A DNA stretch of 64,000 bases from Trichuris trichiura (taxonomy: Eukaryota > Nematoda > Enoplea > Trichinellida > Trichuridae), in the NCBI GenBank assembly GCA_037903355.1, contig JBAJFE010000008.1, positions 186,001 to 250,000 on the forward strand, written 5' to 3'. Within the stretch, counting starts at the first letter, position 1; each line of letters begins with the position of its first letter. The notes under the pieces are model-generated. The model saw only the letters and a list, made by a program, of their open reading frames with translations, did no database searches and had not been told where the DNA came from. The position numbers were made by a program, and so were the translations under genes. Shown here one piece after another: positions 41,199 through 50,915 of the stretch.

Positions 41199-41530
41199 CG
41201 CGCGCGCGCGCGTAAGGGTGCACTTCTTAGCCGGTCGTCGGCTGTTTGCGACGATACGGTAAAAGAGAGAACATTTGTGTGTTCTACCGGCAAAACCAGA
41301 CGGAACAAAAGGAAACATTTTGCCGGCAATTGCATCACGCGCGCGCGCGCGATCAACGGTGTTGCCAATAGCGGCGACGCAATGTTTCGCGCGACTATAT
41401 GTGGGCCATGGCCGGCGGTGAAAATGAAACTTAAAATGGGACGATTCATCCGAACGGCTCTACCTGATTGACTTTCCAAATAGAATTTTGTCCGTACGCA
41501 AAAACATGCCCCGAGCGCCAGCGCGCGCGC
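41199..41530 (+). repeat. Three alternating CG runs upstream of the bZIP gene
   Basis: Pure or nearly pure CG alternation occurs at 41199-41212, 41338-41351 and 41521-41530, within 600 bp of the bZIP start codon. Such runs can adopt Z-DNA. A promoter role is only a guess. Confidence 0.6.
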
Positions 41531-41763
41531 ACGCAACTTTTACAGTGAAAAGTGAAACTTGACCGACTTAGGAAGACGTCCAACTGTTCTCACCGGTAAA
41601 AGGTACATCAAGGCGGCCATTTTCCTTGCGTAAGGACAAAGCCGCATAAGCATTTTACCCCAAAGCGGTAAAAGGCCATAATTTTAGCCTAAGTGGTCTA
41701 AACTTAAAACTTTTGCTCTTTTCTTAACCTTTCCTTTATATTATTATTATTATTATTTCTTAT

Positions 41764-41777
41764 ATTTTTTGCAGTTG
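41764..41777 (+). promoter_or_regulatory. Splice acceptor directly before bZIP start (candidate trans-splice site)
   Basis: ATTTTTTGCAG is followed by TTG and then the ATG at 41,778, leaving 3 nt between acceptor and start. This fits either spliced-leader addition or a 5'-UTR intron. A TTATTA tract precedes it. Confidence 0.55.
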
Positions 41778-43606
41778 ATGCCGAAGAAGGACGTGCAACC
41801 ATTGGTGAAAAGTGGGTTCAACGAGGATGTACGCGCAAACGCGATCATGGCAAACGAAGAGAAGACGAGGTCGGAATTTAGCGACGAGCCAAAGTACAGA
41901 GGTCGACGATGGACCACGCCGGATAATGGAAAAGATGAGCATTATTGGGAAAAAAGAAGACGCAACAATGAGGCGGCAAAAAGATCAAGAGAACGACGAC
42001 GCCTTAATGATATGGCCACGGAGGCGAAGTTGCTTGAGCTAAGCGAAGAGAATTGCTTGTTGAAAAACGAGTTGGAAACTTTTCGAAAAATTCTACCCTT
42101 CACCAATCATACTCCATTGGCAACCGCATTGTCCGCTCCGGCGGCTCCAACCGTTGTTAGGAACACGCGCCCGCTTTTGACGCGCATTAATTCGTATCCA
42201 AGGGAAAACTTGGCGCCTTATCCCGCCAATTTTTGGAGCTGCAGACGAACCTCGTCGCCCGTAGCTCCCCAACTGTACACGGCAAAGGCCGCCCAGCTGG
42301 CGTCCATATTTGGATACGCCTTTCCGACACCTTACGCAGCAGCGGCAGCCTGCGGTGATAACATTATGATGAGTCAACTAAGGCAGGCCAACGTTGGCTC
42401 GCCAAAAACTATTATGGAACATCTGGCGCGCGCGACGGAATATCCTTGCCCTTGGGAAGTTGACTTATTCGGGCAAACGGATAGTAAGCAATATCTGCGT
42501 CAAAAATTGCTGGAAAAACAAGCGCGCTCTCCAGACGAGGCTAACGGAGCTATCAAAGTCGTCAGTACACCCGGATGGTCGAACCTGAACATCATTCAGG
42601 AAAGCCTGCCGACAGCCCATGCGAAAAATGGCCTACCGACATCCTCTAATTTGCATAATGTCGCCGACATTCCGCTCAATGGAGAAAGGAATAGTACGGA
42701 AGACTTGTCGAGCGTACGGTCGTCTTCTTCGTGCGACACCCACTGCGGGAGGAGCCAAGCCAAGAATGCGATGCTTAAATGGAGTGACCCTACCCAAAGG
42801 GACGTATGGCAGCCGACGGACCGTTACGCCGAACGAAGAAGGCGAAACAACGAGGCGGCCAAACGGTGCAGAGCCAATCGAAGGGCACTTTATGAGTCCA
42901 GATATAAGCGGGTGCAGCAGTTGGAACGGGAAAATGCTCGCATCAAAGCCGAAGCTACTCAGCTGAATCAAGAGCTTGAGCAGCTAAGGGCGTCCATTGC
43001 CCGAAAGGTGCCCTCGAATATGCGCAACAACAATTCGGATGACCTGTTCGCCAAAAGGACCAACGACGATTACGATGACCATGAAAGGACATCATTGACA
43101 AGATCAAGCAGCGATACGGACGCTTCAACGGACCCGTACAGCGCCGAAATGGACAGCAACGAAAAGTGTCAACTAATGTGCAATGCCAACGTTAGCAATT
43201 GTCGTTCTTTTGAAAAGGAACAAAGTGTCGCTTGAGTTTTCTTACAGCTCGGATTTTAGCACGCGTTAGTCCGCGCTATACCGCCCCCATTTTCGCCTTT
43301 CATCGATGCTTCTTCTGAAGACGACAGCGACACCTGTGGCGCTGATTACTCAACGCAAGAGGTAAGCTATTTATCCTTTCGGACGAATCGCGTAGATGTT
43401 ATTTCGAAAACGACCCATTTCTCGACGGAGATATGTGCGGCAAAATTTTAAATCGCTGTACGAGCGCAAATGAATTTTTGTTCGGCTTTTAGCGCGTCCA
43501 AGTGTCACCCTTTCCGGGACCGATGGAGATGGGCCTTTTGTCACTGTTACGACTTTTTTTCTACCGGCCTTTGAACAGCAGTTACCTTAAGGAAATTGAA
43601 ACCTGA
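41778..43606 (+). CDS. Transcription factor with two bZIP domains, NFIL3-like
   Basis: Predicted DNA-binding transcription factor. The first exon is one long ORF. bZIP 1 has basic region residues 58-77 ([20 protein letters not shown]) and zipper positions L88, L95, F102 with N92; it closely resembles the NFIL3/E4BP4 type. bZIP 2 has basic region 351-371 ([18 protein letters not shown]) and zipper L382, I389, L396, L403 with N386. Both keep the N-x-x-A-A-x-x-S/C-R signature. The linker (about 107-349) is rich in Ala, Pro and Ser. Read unspliced, the ORF stops at 43,235 (485 residues). Alternatively, donor 43,191 joins exons 43260-43361 and 43493-43606 in phase 0 throughout, giving 542 residues to a TGA stop. 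The start is ATG 41,778, three nt after an acceptor. Two bZIP domains in one chain is unusual. DNA-binding role is secure; targets are unknown. Confidence 0.85.
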
Positions 43607-44948
43607 CAGCGTTTAAGTGAAAGCTACGAATCCCGAATCCCGAAAATCGCGAATCTGAGCGGGCGGAATACTGTCGTGGTATCCGCATTGCGGCGATAAC
43701 GCAATCGCACTCAGTTTTGACCAACTACAAAATGTAGATTTTTAAGCATTCGGCACGCTGACCTTTCAAGGTTTCGACCCTACTCCGCCTTTCAAAATTT
43801 TTCGTTATTTCTGTTATTTGAGCCTTCCTCAACCTTAGTGCATTTTCCATTTTCCAAATTTGCAACCCAGAGCCGTCACCTGAAGTAAATGTTGAATTTT
43901 TGAAATATTCGATAAAACTGCCGAGGAATATTCTTAAATCTTTTGGTTTTTGCAAATTCGGGATTTCGAAAAAGACGGACAGCTAAGTAACATCAGCGGC
44001 GTTGTGCTGCTTTCCTGCCTAAAAGATGCGCTTTACAAAACTAGACAAAAAGATGCTCGGCAAAAAGTTTGAAAGCGCGCTGAAAGTTTGCATCCGCAGC
44101 GACCTATTGATTTTTCAAATATTTAGAAAAGTTTAAGAACAAAGAATGTCGCGTAATTAAAGTCAACATAACCGAGGCAACGCTAAAATTTGTTAGAACC
44201 ATATAAGGTTTCAATGAACCCGGCTAACAAGCTCTCCTTACTAAGCGATACGAAGCTATCGCCCTGCGGAGGACAAATTACAAAAACTTATTTTTAATAT
44301 TCACCGATGAAATAGCCTAAAAAATATTTACATAATCAGGCGACTTTTTAACGACAAGTTTATTTTACTTAAATAGTTTCAGCGCACTTCAAAATGTTGT
44401 TGTCCCGTTGTATATCCCATTCGGGATTGCTCTTATCAGTGCGCTCATCTACAGCACACTGATAAGAGCAATCCCGAATGCTTTGCTTTGAGTTGAATAT
44501 CTTATCTTCTGTAAATCAATTTTTTGAAGTATTGAAAGATATCTCCCTAATAATACAATAATTTGTGAAAAAAACCAGTAAAGTAACGCGCTGGACAAAG
44601 CCCCACCAACTTATGTCAGAAAAACAGTATTTACTTAAAGCACACATTCCGCTGCATTAATGGATTACGATGCGGAAATCTAGAAAGCTAATAGTAACAC
44701 TGGCGAGTGGCCCACAATCCCGAATAGACCAGAGTTACGAAATCGTGGAAAACCAAAAGCATTTGATTCATTCGGGATTTAGGCCCAGTCGACAATTTTA
44801 CCATTCAAAATTTCGGCCATTCAAGCAGATAACTGCCAAAGGTACGATAGCAACATTTAACGTTTACATTTGACAGTTGCGTTGAAAAAAATTAAAATGC
44901 CGCTCTTTGCCCTACTTGTAGCCAAAAGAGTAACGAAATTTGACTTAC
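43607..44948. other. Intergenic, short repeats only
   Basis: Contains several AATCCCGAA words (43,629-43,650; 43,968; 44,717; 44,777) and one inverted repeat. No gene was recognised, although later exons of the gene starting at 45,205 (minus) could lie here. Confidence 0.4.
44418..44480. repeat. Perfect 24-bp inverted repeat
   Basis: The arms 44418-44441 and 44457-44480 begin CATTCGGGATTGCTC and enclose a 15-nt loop. Each arm carries the dispersed ATTCGGGATT word. Confidence 0.92.
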
Positions 44949-45205
44949 CAACGAATTCGGCACCGCAGGAAAAAAGTTCTTCGTAAAATGTCTCATTATT
45001 GCAACCGCAATTGTTGTTCCAATCACGTCGTATAGCAAAGCAACCCAAAATTCTTCAAACAGAGGTATTGATCCTTCAAAAAGAAAATTATGCATTAATG
45101 TTGGCAAAAAAAAGTCTCCCATTTGGCTATCTCAAGTTTTCCGCAATTCTTACCGTATACATGAAAAGTCATTAGGTGAAATGCGGAATGCTCTTGTTCC
45201 ATCAT
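44949..45205 (-). CDS. 5' end of an unidentified membrane protein gene
   Basis: Two exons join in phase: 45205-45154 (MMEQEHSAFHLMTFHVYG) and 45073-44949 (SIPLFEEFWVALLYDVIGTTIAVAIM...FFPAVPNSL), each with a GTAAG donor. The ATG is preceded at 3 nt by TTTTGCTTTAG, as for the bZIP gene. The second exon holds a hydrophobic helix, FWVALLYDVIGTTIAVAIM. The following exon, in phase 0, was not identified. No family is recognised; a transporter is possible but unproven. Confidence 0.4.
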
Positions 45206-46499
45206 CAGCTAAAGCAAAACACTAAAGTATAAAGGCATTATTTTTCTGCCACCTCGACGATTACCATCGCTGATGGCTAGATCCATCAAACGGAAAATTA
45301 TAAAGGCTGAAAACCATCTCTATATGGAACTTTTCGAAATCGAATTTTTTAAAAATAACAACGCTAAGCGGTACAGTATTTTGGCGACTAGTAAATGCCC
45401 TCTGCAATGACGTAGTTAAACTTTCAACAGTGCAAACCATCAAATACAACACAGATATCGGCCGAGCCAGTGAAGATAACTTTCGAAAAATATAAAAGGC
45501 ATTCAAAGTGCCAATATTTAAAAACGCTTAAAAGTAACGGAAAGTTGACCAAACCAGCTGCCAGCGTGGATTTTTTTAGCCACATAAGCAAAATTAATAA
45601 TTACAGCCCACACACGCAACTATGCGTTTGCGGATTCTTCTGTGCACAAACAGAACAAAACCACAAAGCAACACTGGCGCGCAACATAAGCGTGTTTGCC
45701 GCACTCATTACGGCGAAAGATGGCTATAATGGATGCATGACGGAGGGAAATTGCATTGCGGAATTAAGCGTAATATTGCCGCTGAACCGTCAACTACGGT
45801 CTTACTTGTCAACAATATATTTTACGTAAACGAAAAACATTGCAATTGCATCGTTCTATCGTAACATGGAGCCATTGAGAAAACGTGAGAAAGAGAAAAG
45901 CAAAATCAATTATAAAATTCGTTAAACAAAAGATTTAAGGTAGTAAACGTATTGTTTTTTTTTAAAGGACGACAAAGTCCCGCAGCTTTGGCAACGTAAG
46001 ACAAAGTCAATACGACGACAACCCGAAATCAACGCCGCCCTTTTTACTACAATGCCATTTTGGGAACATAAGAGATAGTCCGATCGTCCAACGCTTTCTT
46101 TTTTCGTCCCGGTCCACCCCAAGGGCATGAAGGGTCTTTAGATTTCTAAAAAAGGACAATACAAATAAGACAACAAAACCGCTCTTTATTTTTTCTTCTC
46201 TTTAGCAACTTCACTAAGCCAACAGTTCTACAAACATAGCGCTGGACTATTACGCCTTATTTGCATACCGAAATATCAATGAAAAAAATTTTAATTAAAA
46301 TTACCCAACGAGCTTTTGCGCAACCTTCATTATGTATACGGTAAACTGGTTCAACTTTTCTTCGTTGAGCAAAACTTTCCGGGTCAAATCGCTCCCCGTT
46401 ATCGACCAACCAAAAAGGGATCACAAAAAATGTTGCAAGCGAAATAGAACTGATGGTTTAATAAGGGGACATCGCGGACCGCCCACGAACTAAAATAAA
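45206..46499. other. No recognisable gene
   Basis: The 119-codon frame at 45,470-45,829 has no motif and a composition like surrounding DNA. Nothing else was seen. Confidence 0.4.
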
Positions 46500-47830
46500 A
46501 TTAGCAAAAACAAAAATAACAATTGCAACAACATAATTGAACGAACAAGTATATCGTAAAAACAAAATAAAAAACGACAACATTTTGCTAGTGGCAATAA
46601 CGAAATTAAACAAATTTAAAACGACAAAAAAAGCTTAATATTAATAAAAAAAAGTGAATAATAATAATAAAGTGAAAGTAAGGCGAAACGGTAATGGAGT
46701 AAACAATGTGAATACGGTTAGTAAACAACTTGCAACGGCGGTCAACATCCCGAATAAACCGAAAATAAACTGTAAAATGGGCCCTTGTTGCACCAGCATT
46801 TTCTGGATAAGAAATGTATTTGACCAGTGACGTTATTGAAATTGTCTTTATTACGGATTTTCTCCCGTTGTAAACTAAAAACAAAAAGATTGTTTCTTCC
46901 GAAGCTTTCGGGTCTGCCGCGACCCGTCTTCAGCGGACGGGTCGCGGCAGACCCGAAAGCTTCGGAAGAAACAATCTTTTTGTTTTTAGTTTACAACGGG
47001 AGAAAATCCGTAATAAAGACAATTTCAACATGAGAACACACGCTCCCGTACAAAAGCACCATGTTTTCAGTGACGTTATTATGTTAATCTTGTTTTTTTG
47101 GATCACTAATTTCGAACAAGAGCAGTATATTAACGCCACTACTCAAGTGCAATCCTTATACAGAAGATGGCGATGCACAGCTGCTACAAAGCCGAACTTT
47201 ACAATACATTTTCGATCTATTCGGGATTTTGACTTTCGGGATTTCAACCCTAACCCAATGACCTGTTTCTTCTTCTTCCTCCAACTTTATCCCGGCATCC
47301 GTTGCTACAAATCCTCGCTTCGTTTGCGGCCTTTTCAATTTCTATTCCGGTCCTTACTTTGAAAAGTCATTAATGAAACGAGTACGCCAAGTCTGGCAGC
47401 CTTTTCGTGAAACCGACGCACCCTGTGCGCCCCAGCTGAATATTTTATTTTTTATATTTTTTATCTGAATTTTTGGAAGTTGCAGAAAAATTAAAATTAA
47501 AATATTCATCAAAAATGCACGTGGAACATTAGCTCTGAGGAACCGCGATCGACGAAACGGAATAACGCGGCATGATGGGACCCCGTCATAACTACAACAC
47601 AAAGTTGGAATGAAAGAAGAAGACTTTCTCTCGTCTTACCTTATTTTACTTATTTACACCATTACCGTATCCCTTCAATTTCGCTTTACTATTACCAATT
47701 TTTACACGTTGTTTATTTTTTGCTTTTCCACCGCTCCATTTTTATCTTATTCAGTTTTATTTAGCTGTCATGATTTTACTTCACTTGCTTCAGTCGTCTT
47801 TCTTGCCTAATTACTTTAGTATTAATTATT
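46500..47830. repeat. A-rich to T-rich composite repeat element
   Basis: The left part (46,500-46,720) is A-rich and ends GCGAAACGGTAATGGAGTA. The right part (47,580-47,830) is T-rich and contains CAAAGTTGGAATGAA and CTTATTTTACTTATT. Related left and right parts occur at 50,880-51,070 and 51,170-51,480, so these look like two copies of one element type. Hairpin 2 lies inside. The long T-rich ORFs here are low-complexity artefacts. Element class is unknown. Confidence 0.5.
46836..47028. repeat. Foldback hairpin 2 (perfect 93-bp arms)
   Basis: The arms 46836-46928 and 46936-47028 are exact reverse complements around a 7-nt loop, TTCAGCG. The outer end has TTTATTACGG and CCCGTTG like hairpin 1. 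The inner part has GAAGCTTTCGGGTC and CCCGTCTTCAGCGG, shared with hairpin 3. Lack of any mismatch suggests recent formation or correction. Confidence 0.97.
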
Positions 47831-48002
47831 TTTGTGCTTACTGACTTCAGCTTGGTCTGAAATTACTTTGTTTTAGATTTTTTCTGTTTGAACGCGTCTC
47901 TTCCATCTCGGATGGATTGGCGCGGATGACGAGGTGCCAAAAGCCTCAAAACGTTCGCTCAACAGAAAGCTTAATAAACTATATGAAGTTACTCTCTACC
48001 GG

Positions 48003-48026
48003 TATATATATATATATATATATATT
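48003..48026 (+). repeat. (TA)n microsatellite
   Basis: About 12 TA units, a little beyond the 3' end of the EXOSC10 gene. Confidence 0.95.
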
Positions 48027-48126
48027 TTAAAAAGTTTAAATTAATCGAATTAAATCATTGTTTGGCATAAAATATACGCTACGGTTAAGGTAGCGATGTT
48101 GGAACAACTTACGTCAACAAAGTCAT

Positions 48127-50876
48127 TTAAATGGGCACGGTAAGTTCGAACTTGAATATCATATGCAATATTTTTTGTAGCAGCGCGCGCGCCCAAGACA
48201 AGCGCACTGCTGGAAACACGAGCAAACCCTTACCAAAGCACCTTTAAACGGCTGCTTCACGCCATTACGATCTTGCTGAACATTTTCAAACTTGCTGGTT
48301 GCGGACGTTTGCTTGTTCTTAATCGATTCGGCTTCATTGGCCTTTAATACCGGGTTGATCCATTTAAACTCGCTCTTAATGCCTTAAAAGCGAACAGTAG
48401 CAAAAATGCCGCGACAGCATGGCGCCAAGCCAACTTACCGCGCGAATAATCGTAGGGCGTGTAGTCGCTTCGGGCCTTGGCCCATTTATACTTCCTAGCG
48501 TGACCCTTTGGCAACGGTTGCGTTTTTTTAACCGAACTGCCCTCGGCGCCTTCTTGATGCTTTGAAGTTTCCGTTTTGGACGGCGTCTTCAACCTTATAA
48601 CTTCCTAAAAGGCGCGCGCATTTTAGTTTTTGAGAAAAATCCTATTTGGCTTACTGGATAAATTTCCTTTTCCTTTTTTTTGCCAGACGAGCCAAGTTGC
48701 GTCGGCTGAGCGCTAGTCGTACTTGGAACGGTCATCGTAGGAATTGAGCTTTTGTAGGCGCCATACGGTGACAGCCAACGCGAGAACAATTCATTCATTC
48801 CCTCCGAAACGGGGCCAGTGTGACTTTGCCTGCAAATCAATTAAGGGTAACTACAGTAGGAGCTAACGAACATTTTTTTAAAAAGAAGTTACGTCTGCTT
48901 TTGATCGAAGGAAAATGCCGAAGCGTCAGCGCAGCGAAGCGACGAAGAGGACGCAGTTTCGAAGGTTCGATTCACCGAGTCGCTTATCAATTCTTCACTA
49001 ATAGAAATGTGAGAGAAGTCGTGCGGTTGAGCCATTTCGGCTTCCCACTGCTGATACTCGTCGCGTCGATTGTGCAACAATTCATCAGGCTTAAAAAGCA
49101 TCAAATGACAATTCGAGAAATAATTTCTTAATACCCGCTCAACCTTAGAGAATAAGATGCAAAAACGAGAAGGAAAAATTACCTTTTGTTGAACGTCCGG
49201 TAAGTTGCGCGCAGTGTTCAATATGCGACTAACGGCGACTACGTCGAGCTTCAGTAACGGCGGTGCCGGCTTGGCAACGATCAACACGCTGGCCGGTTCA
49301 CGCGGCAACAGTTCAGCCAACTTGACCATCAAATAATCGGGAAGTACATAGTACGCCGATTCGTCGTGAATTCGAGCCGTCTCGTCGCGCCAAAGGAATA
49401 ACCAACGAAGCGCCTGCTTCTGACGATGGTTAAGTTTCACCGACAATTTTCGACACAAATGGTCGGCACTCTTCTCGGTCACTTCGTTTTTTGTATACGT
49501 CTTGAAAAGTTGAAATTTGCATAAAGGCGGGAACTCTTAACTGCAAGTGTGAATATTCAATACCAATAGGCAAACGTCTCGACTACGATCGAATGCCAAT
49601 TGTAACAGTTTCTTTTCGGCATTCTCCACGTTGAGGAGATCCATGCTCAACCGGTCGTAGCAGTAGAGAAGATAGTGGGTGTCCTCACGGGCATACTTTA
49701 TAAGTTCATCCGGCAATGGCCTATCAAAATGGAATGATCATCAACTCCGCAATTGTAAAAAGAGGCAATGTTGCGTACCTGACTCTCCAGTCGGCCATAC
49801 TGTATGACTTATCCAGCAAAACTCCCGTATAATATGAGACCAAATAAAACAGCGAACGAGGTCGACGATCCAGTACGCATAATGCTTGATAGGTGTCGAA
49901 CATGTTGACCACGTAAATGCTGAAGTCTCGTTGCAACCATAGTACATCGCTATTCGCTCCGTGAAACACTTTGACTATATTAGGATTAGTGAAAGGCTCA
50001 TTGAGCAAATACATATGACGCCATAGCGGGAAAGGATCAATAATGTAATCTTCCTTTCGAGTACTGATTTGCATAAGGCACGTTAAGCCCTGATAGGAGC
50101 GTTCCGAATTAGCCTAATTAAGTAAATGATTGGGACGAGTTATACATTGACGAGTGGCGGCCGTTGAGTGGACTACCTCTAAGTCGACTGCGAATTCGGA
50201 CTGCCAGTTGAGATGTTCGCATAAGTTCTTCAATTCTTCAACAGTGCTAATCATCGTTAAAGGCGTATCCTCGGACAGCAATGTCGGCTTGACCGCAACG
50301 CGCGACGAGAACAAGTGTTCCGGCGGAACAAAATTGTCCAACTCATACTTGTACGGGTGTTCGTAGCAACTACTTTCGGGATTGCAATCGTCGGCCGCGT
50401 CCGACAACCATACGGCCGGTTCGATGCCGTAAATGCCCATTGTTGGCCAAGAAACTTGAGCATTGTGCTTGACAAGAAGTTTTGGCCGAAAAGGTTTTTT
50501 CGAATTGTCTATGCAATCGGCAAACTTAGCTTGCGGCCGATCAATGACCGTCGTCTTCTTTGCGCGCCCCAATGATGACGACGAAAACGTCAACTGCGCG
50601 ATTTTTTCTGGAAAAAATACTTTATTATTATTATTATTAACCAAATAATTAATTGGCAGTTTAGCTTTAACTTTCTAAAAATTTTTACAAAAGTTTTCAT
50701 TATGCCTACGAACGCACAGCTGTTGGTGCTAATAAAGTCGCACGCTATTGGCGCCAATTCGTTGGTAATGAAAAAGTTGAAAAAAAGGTTAAAGCGGGAC
50801 GCAAGGTTGAGCCCAAAAATGCCTTTCTTTCATTAAGAAAGTAACTTCGACGCTTTTGAAAGCCGAAACTACAAGA

Positions 50877-50915
<39 letters not shown>

